The notes beneath the pieces were generated by a model. The model was not told the origin of the DNA and did no database searches. It was given only the letters and a program-made list of their open reading frames with translations. This document shows positions 55,926 through 64,000 of a stretch of DNA of 64,000 nucleotides, piece after piece (position 1 is the stretch's first letter; each line of letters starts with the position of its first letter). The position numbers and the translations under genes were made by a program. Origin of the DNA: CAMCXE01 sp046347475 (GTDB taxonomy: Bacteria; Pseudomonadota; Gammaproteobacteria; Pseudomonadales; Cellvibrionaceae). The DNA lies in assembly GCA_046347475.1 (NCBI GenBank), contig JAXMGD010000001.1, forward strand, positions 992,001 through 1,056,000. Reading direction: 5' to 3'.

Positions 55926-57211
55926 GTGGGCGCGGGCTGTTTTATTTGGGAATTGTGTAGGTCCTGCTTGGCTTTTTGGTTGATATTAAATAATGCCGAT
56001 ATAAAAGCCAGGTGGATCCAAAAAAATGGGTAATAGGTAATGGTTACGAACTGGCCCGCAATAAAATAACCAATCACACCCATGGCGAGCCCATAGCCTA
56101 TGTGTTGTACTGCAGGCACCACCGCTTTGCATTTAAGCGGTGTGAAGATACAAAAGAAAAACATCATTAAAAATGCTACGAGCGCAGGGTAGCCTGCATC
56201 CGTACCTATTTGCACCATTATGTTGTGGGGTAATTGAGCGTGTGGGTAGAGTAGATCATAGGAATAATAATCGTTGTAATAGGGCACAAAGTTAAAATAG
56301 CCGACGCCAAGAAACGGGTTTTCCTGGATCATGGTGTAGCCGTGTTTCCAATACAGCAGCCTTTGTTGTGAGGTGCGGTCATCCCCAGCGGTGGTGAAGC
56401 GGTCTTTTTGCTCCTGGGGCAGTAAAAAAATAAGTGCATTGACTAATAGTGCAATACCAATCAATGGTTTGATTTTAAAAAGGCTTTTTCTGAACATTAA
56501 AACCAATTGCCCGGCCAAGGCGATTTGTGAGCCGCGACTGCTGGCGCCTAAAACGGTTAGGATGGGGGCCACCCAGAGAATATTCAGAAGGATTTTTTCC
56601 CAGGTGGGCACTTGGGTACGGAAATAACTAAAGGCGTAATAGGACAGCGGAAATAACATCACCATGAGTACCGCCAACTCGCCGGAGTTATGGAAATAAC
56701 CATTTGGCCCCATAAGCCCCCAGCTGGTGAAACCAAAGCCGCGCATCACCCAGGATTTAGCGGTGCCAAAGGCAATTTTGCCCGCCGCAAGCATATAAAT
56801 CATGATGGTGATGTAAAAGCGCCGCTCGGTATTGATGATGTTAATCATCAAAAAATAAATTACAAACCAACCAAAAAAATCCATGAAATGGTAGGTGGCA
56901 TAATCGCGGTTATAGGCGGTGAGAGTAGATAGTTGTATCCACAAAAAGTAAAAGATTAACCATTTATTGGCAGGGGATGATGTCCAGCGCACCGAGGGAT
57001 CGGCAATGGCACCAGCCAAACTGCCCAACAATAAAAGTTGGGCGTAGGGTAAAACATCAATTTCAGGAAATATGCCTTGGGGGCGGACAAACTCAAAAAA
57101 AAGATAGCCGCAGATCATCCAAAAGGAATAGTGCTCCTGCTTGATGTAGGCCCATATTTTTTTAAATTTAAAGGCGTAGAACTCTTCAAGAGTTACATCG
57201 ATTTTCTTCAT
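55922..57211 (-). CDS. O-antigen ligase/polymerase-like membrane protein
   Basis: About 429 residues from ATG 57211. About 10-12 hydrophobic helices with a large periplasmic loop near residues 265-335 (HGYTMIQENPFLGVGYFNF), the hallmark of the Wzy_C/WaaL group. It would polymerise or transfer glycan at the outer face of the inner membrane. Overlaps the phosphatase gene by 26 nt. Confidence 0.87.
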   Translation of the reverse strand: MKKIDVTLEEFYAFKFKKIWAYIKQEHYSFWMICGYLFFEFVRPQGIFPEIDVLPYAQLLLLGSLAGAIADPSVRWTSSPANKWLIFYFLWIQLSTLTAYNRDYATYHFMDFFGWFVIYFLMINIINTERRFYITIMIYMLAAGKIAFGTAKSWVMRGFGFTSWGLMGPNGYFHNSGELAVLMVMLFPLSYYAFSYFRTQVPTWEKILLNILWVAPILTVLGASSRGSQIALAGQLVLMFRKSLFKIKPLIGIALLVNALIFLLPQEQKDRFTTAGDDRTSQQRLLYWKHGYTMIQENPFLGVGYFNFVPYYNDYYSYDLLYPHAQLPHNIMVQIGTDAGYPALVAFLMMFFFCIFTPLKCKAVVPAVQHIGYGLAMGVIGYFIAGQFVTITYYPFFWIHLAFISALFNINQKAKQDLHNSQIKQPAPT

Positions 57212-57773
57212 GAGCCCAAATGGCCTTTTGCAATAAACCTTCGGTTGCCGCCACGACATTTTCCTCGCAGCGGGTAAAAAAGCTTGGGCTGCTATTAAAG
57301 GGATCGTGTAAGTAAGTGAGCGGCGGGCGGCAGAATAACCCGAGCAATGTGGTGGGCACCTGCGGGCCGAGTACGCGAGCCATTTTAGGTAGATGGCGCG
57401 GTTCCATCCCGATTAATAAATCGCCCGGTTCATACACGTAGGCGGCTATGTTGCGCGTGCGGTGGGCGCTCAAATCCAGCCCCCGTTGTTTGGCAAAGGC
57501 TATGGCGCGCGGGTCGGCGGGGTGATTATTGGTGCAGCTCAAACCATAGGAGGCACAGCGCACACCCTGGCTTTGGGCGATCAGTTCGGCCACTGGGCTG
57601 CGGCAAATATTGCCTTCGCAGATAAAAATAAGGCGCCGAATAGACTGGAAATTAATATTCGACAGCCGATCATAATGGCCGAAATACCACAGCAGTTGGT
57701 GCTTGGCAAAGCGCATCAGGCCCTTTTTGGAGCCGAAATTGTTTTTGATTCCTCGGCTAAATCGAGTCATCAC
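57186..57773 (-). CDS. low-molecular-weight protein tyrosine phosphatase (Wzb-like)
   Basis: 195 residues. The catalytic P-loop CEGNICRSP is at about residue 52, and YLHDPFNSS gives the general-acid Asp. Family members are normally about 145 residues; this one has an extra basic N-terminal segment of about 45 residues. Wzb proteins dephosphorylate the Wzc kinase, but no Wzc is in this cluster. Overlaps both neighbours. Confidence 0.85.
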   Translation of the reverse strand: MMTRFSRGIKNNFGSKKGLMRFAKHQLLWYFGHYDRLSNINFQSIRRLIFICEGNICRSPVAELIAQSQGVRCASYGLSCTNNHPADPRAIAFAKQRGLDLSAHRTRNIAAYVYEPGDLLIGMEPRHLPKMARVLGPQVPTTLLGLFCRPPLTYLHDPFNSSPSFFTRCEENVVAATEGLLQKAIWAHEENRCNS

Positions 57774-58911
57774 GGTTTGCCCCAGTCGTTGGCTGCTGAA
57801 GGTAAGGGGTATAAAGATGCGAGTAGCGTTTGAGCATGGCGCTTATGGAAAATCGCTCCTGTACGGTTAATTGTGCCTGTTCGGCTAGGGAGGCCCGCAG
57901 TTGGGCATCCTCTAAGGTTTGAATGAGGGCGCCGGCCAATTCTGCCGGATTGCTTTTAGCCACGAGTACGCCATCTACTTCCGGGGTAAGTATCTCCTCC
58001 GGCCCGCCGCAGCGGGTGGCAACCACGGGCAGGCCACTGGCCATGGCTTCCAAGGTGGCGATACTGAATCCCTCGCTGATGGAGCTTAGTACGAAGACGT
58101 CGATATCGGCTAAAAACCCCGGCGTGTTATCCAAAAAGCCGACGAAGTGCAGATGAGCGCTGAGGTTCAATTCGCCGACTAGGCGGTTAAGCTCATCCAT
58201 TAGGTCCTTTTTCGGGTGGCCCGCGATCACAAAATGCACATCGTTGTGGGATTGCAGCACCTGTTGGGCAGCGCGGATTAAATTGGCGTAATCCTTCGCT
58301 GGGCGGATATTGCCTATAGCGCCGATTAAGCGCGTATCCGGCGGTAGATTCAATTGGCGGCGAATATCAATAGCCGTCGCGTTTTTATAGCGCTCGGGGT
58401 CTATGCCGTTATAAATGGTTTTAATTGCGTCGAGGGCAAAGAGCTTGCGGCCTGCGATGTAGCGGCGTAAATCGTCACTCACACACACAAGCTGATTGAC
58501 ACCCCATTTCATCAACCGGTTTTTTAGGCCGATAAACCGCTCCTGGGGGTTAACATCCACCTGGCCATGTAAGGTGGCGATCAATGGAATACCCAACAGC
58601 AGGGTTAAAATGGAAAAGGTGAGGGTGGAGCCGAGTAAATTAGCCTGTACCAAGCGCACATTTTGCTGCTGAAGGAGTTTTAACACTTGCCAATAATAGG
58701 GCAGTGACAAAAAACCGTAGGGCTTGAGCACAAAGTAACGTATGCCCCGTTTAATTAATTGCTGCTCCACCCAACCTGGGCCTTTAATTAAAGCAATGTT
58801 TTGATGCTGGGCGATTGTCAAATACTGAACAAGGTCTAAAAAAACCGTTTCAGCTCCACCGGGCCCCGTGGTGTCTATAGCGTGAAGAATGCTCGGTGAG
58901 GTGGCTGGCAT
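57757..58911 (-). CDS. GT4-type glycosyltransferase
   Basis: About 384 residues from ATG 58911. The N-terminus HAIDTTGPGGAETVFLDLV has the glycine-rich acceptor loop, then LIGAIGNIRPAKDYANLI, LHFVGF, and SSISEGFSIATLEAMASGLP (EX7E). Most similar by eye to exopolysaccharide GT4 enzymes. First gene of the minus-strand operon, divergent from the ATP-grasp gene by about 110 bp. Confidence 0.9.
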   Translation of the reverse strand: MPATSPSILHAIDTTGPGGAETVFLDLVQYLTIAQHQNIALIKGPGWVEQQLIKRGIRYFVLKPYGFLSLPYYWQVLKLLQQQNVRLVQANLLGSTLTFSILTLLLGIPLIATLHGQVDVNPQERFIGLKNRLMKWGVNQLVCVSDDLRRYIAGRKLFALDAIKTIYNGIDPERYKNATAIDIRRQLNLPPDTRLIGAIGNIRPAKDYANLIRAAQQVLQSHNDVHFVIAGHPKKDLMDELNRLVGELNLSAHLHFVGFLDNTPGFLADIDVFVLSSISEGFSIATLEAMASGLPVVATRCGGPEEILTPEVDGVLVAKSNPAELAGALIQTLEDAQLRASLAEQAQLTVQERFSISAMLKRYSHLYTPYLQQPTTGANRDDSI

Positions 58912-59020
58912 AGGGTGGGCGCGGTAACAAAAGTGCGCCAATGTACTATAAACAGCAATGCACTTACCACAGGTTGGGCTATGCCCGTACAATGCCGCCA
59001 CCTGACTCTGAGCCGACACT

Positions 59021-60187
59021 ATGGCAGATATTTCGATACTGGTACTCGATGGCGCACAACGCAGCGCACTGGCGGTTACGCGCTCCTTGGGATGCCTTGA
59101 GTGGGTGCGGGTGACGACCGCTGAGCAAGGGGGCTTTAATCTCGCCGGAGCCTCTCGTTTTAGTCAAGAAGCCCTGGAATATCCGTGCCCACAGACTCAA
59201 CCGGGGGCATTTATTGCGTGGATAAAACAGATTATTGCCGAGCGCCGGTTTGACTGGGTATTTCCGGTGACCGAGATCACCAGCCAGTTATTATTAATGC
59301 ATCAGGAACAAATTCCCCATTTGCGTTTACCCTTTGCGCACCTGGCTCAGGTGGCTGCGCTGGCCGATAAAGGCAAGTTGACCCAGATGGCGCAGCAATT
59401 GGGAGTACCCGTACCGGCATCGCAGTTTTACGCCGATGCCACCGGCTTAAATCCACAGCAATTGAATTTTCCTTTGGTTGTTAAGCCTTGTTTATCAAAA
59501 ATATTTGCCGAAGATCACTGGATTTCCACCAGTGTTTTTGTCGCTCACGACGCTGCACAATTAACGGCGGAGTTACACAGGCGGCCCTATTTAAATCAGC
59601 ATTCTTTTATGCTGCAAGAATTTATTCCCGGCGCTGGTGCGGGTGTGTTTGCGCTGTATAACCAGGGCCAGGCGGTGGCGTTTTTCGCTCACAAACGTCT
59701 GCGAGAAAAACCGCCGGAAGGCGGTATTAGTGTGCTTAGCGCAAGTGCTGCCGTGACGCCTCAGCTCGAGGCCTACGCCCGCAAACTGTTGGATGCCGTG
59801 CATTGGCACGGTGTGGCCATGGTGGAATTTCGCGAAACCCCGCAGGGTGAATTTTATTTAATGGAAGTTAACACGCGGTTTTGGGGCTCGTTGCAATTGG
59901 CCATCGACAGTGGGGTGGATTTCCCCGCTTTGTTGCTGCGCGCCTGTATGGGCGAACCCATGCCTGCGCAGGTGCCCTATAAAATTGGGCAAAAACTGCG
60001 TTGGTTATTGGGTGATGTGGATAGTTTATATATTTATTTAAAACGCCCTCATAGTATTAAGGCTAAGGCGTTGCGCGTGCTCGCGTTTTTAACGCCCTGT
60101 TTTACTGGTCTGCGTTATGAAGTGAACCGCTGGGGAGATTTGGGGCCTGCTTGGCGAGAATTAAAATATTACTTCATCGGGCGCTAA
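59021..60187 (+). CDS. ATP-grasp family ligase
   Basis: 388 residues, no signal peptide. An N-terminal preATP-grasp domain (LVLDGAQRSALAVTRSLG) is followed by an ATP-grasp core: ADKGKLTQMAQQLGVPVPAS, FPLVVKPCLSK, the LQEFIPGAG hinge, and the Mg2+-binding VEFRE...LMEVNTRFWGS. It should join a carboxylate to an amine or thiol through an acyl phosphate. In a glycan cluster it could attach an amino acid or make an amide-linked substituent; the substrate is not readable. Confidence 0.85.
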   Translation: MADISILVLDGAQRSALAVTRSLGCLEWVRVTTAEQGGFNLAGASRFSQEALEYPCPQTQPGAFIAWIKQIIAERRFDWVFPVTEITSQLLLMHQEQIPHLRLPFAHLAQVAALADKGKLTQMAQQLGVPVPASQFYADATGLNPQQLNFPLVVKPCLSKIFAEDHWISTSVFVAHDAAQLTAELHRRPYLNQHSFMLQEFIPGAGAGVFALYNQGQAVAFFAHKRLREKPPEGGISVLSASAAVTPQLEAYARKLLDAVHWHGVAMVEFRETPQGEFYLMEVNTRFWGSLQLAIDSGVDFPALLLRACMGEPMPAQVPYKIGQKLRWLLGDVDSLYIYLKRPHSIKAKALRVLAFLTPCFTGLRYEVNRWGDLGPAWRELKYYFIGR

Positions 60188-60319
60188 CAACATCAAATGC
60201 GCCCTTAATATATGCAAGCGTATTGCTGAGTTAACAGTAATGGACGTTTTAATTTAAAGAGTCGATATCACCCTGGTGGATTTTAGTGCTGGCTTAATAA
60301 CGTTTAGGATGCTCTGATT

Positions 60320-60462
60320 AACAGCTTCTTGAAATACTACCTTGCTAGGTCTTGCGGCGTTAAATTTGGCGAAAAATCCTGATTTGCTAGGTGTAAACTC
60401 CGGTTTTTTCGCCAAATGTGCCTTGCCATACCGTCACCGCCAACGTATTTCAACAAGCTGTT
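60320..60462. repeat. 143-bp palindrome containing structured repeat copy A
   Basis: The outer arms 60320-60337 and 60445-60462 match at 17 of 18 positions. Inside, ATTTGGCGAAAAA (60364-60376) pairs perfectly with 60405-60417 around a CTAGGTGTAAAC loop. The core 60354-60444 is clearly related to copies at 62352 and 43541. Confidence 0.7.
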
Positions 60463-60566
60463 AATTCCAAGTTTTGACTTTTTTCAAAAGCAACCGAGTA
60501 CCCCCTGGAGCTTCGGCGCGGGCTCCATGCCCGCGACGGTTTTGAGAAAAGTCAAAACCCGGAATT
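60463..60566. repeat. 104-bp palindrome directly adjoining copy A
   Basis: 27-nt arms 60463-60489 and 60540-60566 match at 24 positions, with a small inner hairpin GCGGG / CCCGC near 60519-60534. It begins at the base after the previous palindrome ends. The remaining 280 bp to the next gene show no supported ORF. Confidence 0.6.
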
Positions 60567-60846
60567 AATCAAAGGCTCCTGCATTGTTCTCCTTTCTGCA
60601 TCCTTGCGGTCGTCCTGCTAAAGGTGGTGCAGATGCGCGGAACTGCTTGTTTTACAGGGGCTTGCGGCCAGTGCGACATAGGTGTCGTACTTATTAACTC
60701 GGCACTAAATGTCCCCGGGTTAATATATGCTCTGAAAACTGTTGGTTGTGCAGGTTTTGGCAGGCGGTGTGGGCTTTGGTTGTGGCGCGAATCACAGCTC
60801 AATTCAAGCGGCGGTGCAATCAATGCATTCGATTTAGGTGGCAGGT

Positions 60847-61695
60847 ATGAGCGACATAAGTATTTCAGTGATCGTGTGCACACGAAATCGCGCTCAATGG
60901 CTGCGCGCGTGCTTGCACTCGTTTGAGCATATAAATACCGGTATCGCTTGGGAATTAATAGTGGTGGATAACGGATCCTCTGATCAGACTCAGGCGGTGA
61001 TCCAGCAATGTGCAGCGGCTACATCTATCGAGTTGGTCTGTGGGTATGAGCCGCGCGAGGGAGTGAGTTTTGCGCGTAATAAGGGGATTGAACTTGCGCG
61101 CGGCCCATTTATCGCGTTTACAGATGATGATTGTTATCCGCGTCAGGATTATATCGACAGTTTATTTGCGCGACTGAGCGGCGATTCTGAGCTGGGTTTT
61201 GTTGGTGGCCGTGTACTGTTGTTTGATCCAGAAGATTATCCTGTCACTATCCAAACACATAATGCGCTTGTGCAGTTAAATCCGGGTGAATTTTTATATG
61301 CGGGTTTTATTCATGGGGCTAATTTTGCGTTTCGCCAATCAGCGTTGGTGCAAGCTCGCGGTTTTGATGTGCGCTTGGGAACGGGTACGCGATTTCCCAG
61401 TGAGGATGTTGATATTTTGGCGGAACTCCTGCGTTTGGGATGGCGTGGTCAATACGATCCGGCCATTGTGGTGTATCACCACCATCGCCGCCGCAGTCAA
61501 GCTCAAATCGATCATTTGGTTTTAGGTTATGATTGGGGGCGGGGTGCTTATTTTGCCAAGCATATTTTAAGGCCTGTACATAGGTTGTTATTTTTAAGGC
61601 AGTGGGCGCGCAATATTCGCTGGCAACCGGCGCGCACCTCCCGGCGTGAAATTCAAGCGGCACTGGTCTTTTGGTGGTGTCTATTGACGAAATAA
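60847..61695 (+). CDS. GT2-type glycosyltransferase
   Basis: About 282 residues from ATG 60847, with AGGTGG upstream. ISVIVCTRNRAQWL, VVDNGSSDQTQAV and FTDDDCYPRQDY are standard GT-A motifs. The C-terminus has ARGFDVRLG and FPSEDVDILAELL. It precedes the oxygenase gene by 13 bp. Confidence 0.9.
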   Translation: MSDISISVIVCTRNRAQWLRACLHSFEHINTGIAWELIVVDNGSSDQTQAVIQQCAAATSIELVCGYEPREGVSFARNKGIELARGPFIAFTDDDCYPRQDYIDSLFARLSGDSELGFVGGRVLLFDPEDYPVTIQTHNALVQLNPGEFLYAGFIHGANFAFRQSALVQARGFDVRLGTGTRFPSEDVDILAELLRLGWRGQYDPAIVVYHHHRRRSQAQIDHLVLGYDWGRGAYFAKHILRPVHRLLFLRQWARNIRWQPARTSRREIQAALVFWWCLLTK

Positions 61696-61708
61696 TTAAG
61701 CGGGAATT

Positions 61709-62320
61709 ATGAATAAACCCAACTCAATTGATCTGAGCCATTTATGGACAGAAGGCTGGCTTGTTGTGCCTCAGGCATTTGCGCAGGCAGCAGCCTTAGC
61801 AACCTGTGCGGCAAATCTGTTAACCCAGTATCGCCCAGCCAGTATCGGCCGAGACCAAACTGCCCAGCGCGCCGCCCAGGTGCGCTCTGATAAAATTGTG
61901 TGGGTAGGTGAACAGCCTGATGCAGCCGTGGCTGAGTATTTGCGTTTTATGGAGCAGATACGCCATGCCGTTAATGAGCGCTGTTTTTTAGGTTTATTTG
62001 ATTTTGAATGTCATTTCGCGCGTTTTGATGTCGGTGATTTTTACACCACCCACCTTGATGCTTTTGCCGATAAACACAACCCCAAAGGCAACCGCAAACT
62101 CTCCTCAGTATTGTATTTAAATGAAAACTGGCGGGCGGAATTCGGTGGTGAATTGGTCTTGTATAAACCAGGTACCGAGCAGGAAATTACCCGTGTAATG
62201 CCGGAGCTTGGTACCCTGGTGTTATTTTTTAGCGAAGAATTTCCCCATGAGGTATTGGCGGCTAACTGTGAGCGCTTCAGTTTAACGGGCTGGTTTAGGA
62301 CGCGGCCAGACACCCTTTAG
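61709..62320 (+). CDS. 2-oxoglutarate/Fe(II)-dependent oxygenase, prolyl-4-hydroxylase-like
   Basis: 203 residues. The iron triad is readable: His and Asp in YTTHLDAF (about 113-115), distal His in EEFPHEV, and the 2-oxoglutarate Arg in RFSLTGWFR. Similar to the 2OG-FeII_Oxy_3 / PKHD group that hydroxylates proteins. Co-transcription with a glycosyltransferase suggests hydroxylation of a glycan-linked residue or of a glycosylated protein, but this is inference. Confidence 0.85.
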   Translation: MNKPNSIDLSHLWTEGWLVVPQAFAQAAALATCAANLLTQYRPASIGRDQTAQRAAQVRSDKIVWVGEQPDAAVAEYLRFMEQIRHAVNERCFLGLFDFECHFARFDVGDFYTTHLDAFADKHNPKGNRKLSSVLYLNENWRAEFGGELVLYKPGTEQEITRVMPELGTLVLFFSEEFPHEVLAANCERFSLTGWFRTRPDTL

Positions 62321-62351
62321 GCTGTGTAGGTTATGAAGGGTTTTATTAACC

Positions 62352-62460
62352 CTGCAGCGTTAATTTGACGAAGCAACCCTCATTTGCCGAGTGTTAATTC
62401 CTTTTTTTTCGTCAAATTTGCCTTGCCAAACGTCGCCGCCAAACTATTCCAACAGCGGAT
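62352..62460. repeat. structured intergenic repeat, copy B
   Basis: AATTTGACGAA (62362-62372) pairs perfectly with 62408-62418. The right flank TTGCCTTGCCAAACGTCGCC matches copy A closely. One stem pair differs from A by a compensating G-C to A-T change. It sits between convergent genes, so it may also act as a bidirectional terminator; a T8 run is present. Confidence 0.65.
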
Positions 62461-62467
62461 AAGTGTT

Positions 62468-64000
62468 TTACATCCGCTCTAATACATCAATGCCCAGCAA
62501 ATTAAGCCCAGTTTGAATGGTGCTTGCCACTTTGTGGCTCAACAGTAAACGGCTTGTTTTTAAATCGCTGGGCACATCGCTTTTTAATATGGGGCAGGCC
62601 TCGTAAAAACTCATAAATAGGCTGGCCAAGTCGTAGAGGTAGGTGCACAGGCTGTGGGGCATGGCATCTTGGGCAACCTGTTCAACCGTATCACTAAACT
62701 GCAGTAATTTAAGGGCCAGCGCTTTTTCTTGCGGGGCTTCTAGGCGAATCTCAGCATCACTTCCACTATCGATTGCCAATTCCTGAGCTTTGCGCTCAAT
62801 ACTTCGGATGCGTGTATAAGCGTATTGCAGATAAGGCCCGGTGTTGCCTTCAAAACTCAGCATGCTGTCCCAATTAAACACATAATCCAGCGTGCGGGTT
62901 TTGCTTAAATCGGCGTATTTTACCGCGCCTATGCCCACGGTTTTGGCAACGCGTGTTTGCTCTTCGGCGGTTAACTGAGGGTTTTTTTCTTGCACTGCGG
63001 CCAGTGCACGCTCGGTGGCTTCCTGTAATAAATCTGCCAATTTAACGGTGCCGCCGGTGCGGGTTTTAAAGGGTTTACCGTCGTCCCCCATCATGGTGCC
63101 AAAGGGGTGGTGTTCTAAGTGAACCGCTTCGGGCACTAGGCCTGCTTTTTTGCTGAGGGTAAATACTTGCTGCATATGCAGGCTTTGGCGCGCGTCAATA
63201 AAATACAGAATACGCTCGGCGTTTAGGTGTTGTGCGCGGTATTGCAGAGCGGCTAAATCCGTTGTGGCATATAAAAAACCGCCGTCTTTTTTCTGCACGA
63301 TTACCGGTGATGGGTTGCCTTTTTTATCGGCCAATTCGGTCAAAAACACAACTTTGGCGCCTTCATCGTTTACGGCTAGGCCCTGTTGCTCTAAGTTGGC
63401 AACCAGCGGGGCTAAATAATCGTTGTATGCACTTTCACCTTGGGTGTGGCTGGCGTTTAGAGAGACGGCTAGCAACTCATAAATTTCTTCGCTGTGTTTA
63501 AGTGAAACGGCGCGAAAGGATTGCCAAAGATTTAATAAATGAGTATCGCCCGATTGCAAGCGCACTACATAGTCGCGAGCTTTATCGGCAAATGCGCTGT
63601 CTTCGTCAAAATGTTTTTTAGCTTGTTGGTAAAAAATTTCCAAATCTTTGAGTGCAAATTCAGCCTGTTCGCCGCTGCTCATTTGGTTTTCTAACTCCGC
63701 GAGCAACATGCCAAATTGGGTGCCCCAGTCGCCGACATGGTTTTGGCGAATGACCTTATGGCCTAAATATTCCAGCACGCGCACAACTGCATCGCCAATA
63801 ATGGTGGAGCGCAAATGGCCGACGTGCATTTCTTTAGCGAGATTTGGCCCTGAATAATCCACTACTATGGTGTGTGTGGGTTGCAGCTTTTGCGCTTGGC
63901 TCGGGTTAAACTCCGCGAGGCTCTTCGCCAATAGGCCATAATTAAGATGCAAATTAATAAAGCCTGGCCCGGCCACCTCGGCGGTTTGAATTAGACCGCT
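62468..64000 (-). CDS. argS: arginyl-tRNA synthetase (5' end outside the window)
   Basis: About 510 residues visible; the frame continues to the window edge beyond the AGPGFINL sequence that lies near residue 75 in complete enzymes. Class I motif HVGHLRST (HIGH) and the KMSKS-equivalent KTRTGG are seen, as is a helical anticodon-binding C-terminus. It charges tRNA-Arg. It marks the right edge of the polysaccharide cluster. Confidence 0.96.
   Translation of the reverse strand, partial: SGLIQTAEVAGPGFINLHLNYGLLAKSLAEFNPSQAQKLQPTHTIVVDYSGPNLAKEMHVGHLRSTIIGDAVVRVLEYLGHKVIRQNHVGDWGTQFGMLLAELENQMSSGEQAEFALKDLEIFYQQAKKHFDEDSAFADKARDYVVRLQSGDTHLLNLWQSFRAVSLKHSEEIYELLAVSLNASHTQGESAYNDYLAPLVANLEQQGLAVNDEGAKVVFLTELADKKGNPSPVIVQKKDGGFLYATTDLAALQYRAQHLNAERILYFIDARQSLHMQQVFTLSKKAGLVPEAVHLEHHPFGTMMGDDGKPFKTRTGGTVKLADLLQEATERALAAVQEKNPQLTAEEQTRVAKTVGIGAVKYADLSKTRTLDYVFNWDSMLSFEGNTGPYLQYAYTRIRSIERKAQELAIDSGSDAEIRLEAPQEKALALKLLQFSDTVEQVAQDAMPHSLCTYLYDLASLFMSFYEACPILKSDVPSDLKTSRLLLSHKVASTIQTGLNLLGIDVLERM

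Noticed and set aside
60320..60462. Integron attC site suggested by the large palindrome
   Set aside because: The ends do not fit the RYYYAAC / GTTRRRY core pattern, and there is no integrase or cassette array.
60624..60926. 100-codon plus-strand ORF before the GT2 gene at 60847
   Set aside because: It overlaps the well-supported GT2 start, has no family features, and shows no consistent codon bias.
1..64000. CRISPR array
   Set aside because: No series of identical repeats separated by unique spacers. The only long tandem arrays are the in-frame serine-coding repeats.

Overview
The window reads as chromosomal DNA of a polysaccharide-degrading gammaproteobacterium, most likely Cellvibrionaceae (Cellvibrio or a close relative). 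This is inferred from four secreted lipoproteins with long poly-serine linkers, a lipoprotein GH3 beta-glucosidase, and gammaproteobacterial housekeeping gene orders (rpoN-ptsN-rapZ-npr; proA-nadD-rsfS-rlmH-mrdA-mrdB-mltB-rlpA). No rRNA, tRNA, CRISPR array, integrase or full insertion sequence was found.

Layout. 0-7 kb: end of an unidentified gene, a Crp/Fnr regulator divergent from a CHASE2 adenylate cyclase, then a large FecR-TPR-outer-membrane-barrel protein: a likely envelope-sensing cAMP module. 6.7-8.5 kb: AT-rich stretch with a small lipoprotein, a membrane protein and a frame-damaged gene. 8.5-13.7 kb: minus-strand block rpoN, ptsN, rapZ, npr (nitrogen PTS), mgtE and darP, with hpf missing from its usual place. 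14-18.3 kb: GH3 beta-glucosidase and a divergent MFS transporter. 18.6-30.5 kb: secreted-protein island with a periplasmic protein, a poly-Ser cytochrome-like DUF1592 protein paired with a Tat-exported DUF1552 protein, two DUF1566 proteins, a zinc-ribbon N2227-type methyltransferase and a poly-Ser LRR-metzincin lipoprotein. 30.7-32.5 kb: arsR-arsC-acr3. 32.8-41 kb: proA through rlpA. 41-43.4 kb: a long leader with a small ORF coupled to a poly-Ser malectin/FN3 lipoprotein. 43.7-62.3 kb: an exopolysaccharide or glycoconjugate cluster. 62.5 kb to the end: argS, running off the window.

The polysaccharide cluster has nine glycosyltransferases (four GT2-type, five GT4-type), a DegT-type aminotransferase, an ABC flippase-like exporter, a Wzy/WaaL-like polymerase or ligase, a Wzb-like phosphatase, a secreted jelly-roll protein, an ATP-grasp ligase and a 2-oxoglutarate/Fe(II) oxygenase. 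It lies between rlpA and argS and contains no recognisable initiating transferase, Wzx, Wza or Wzc, so those functions must be elsewhere or replaced. Its intergenic gaps carry a family of structured repeats with a compensatory base change, back-to-back large palindromes and a MITE-like element.

The observations most worth following are the Crp-CHASE2-FecR/TPR/barrel module, the poly-Ser cytochrome with an internal carbohydrate-binding-like domain beside its DUF1552 partner, the leader ORF ahead of the malectin lipoprotein, the structured intergenic repeat family, and the ATP-grasp/oxygenase genes in the polysaccharide cluster. All functions are read from sequence motifs by eye; no database search was run.
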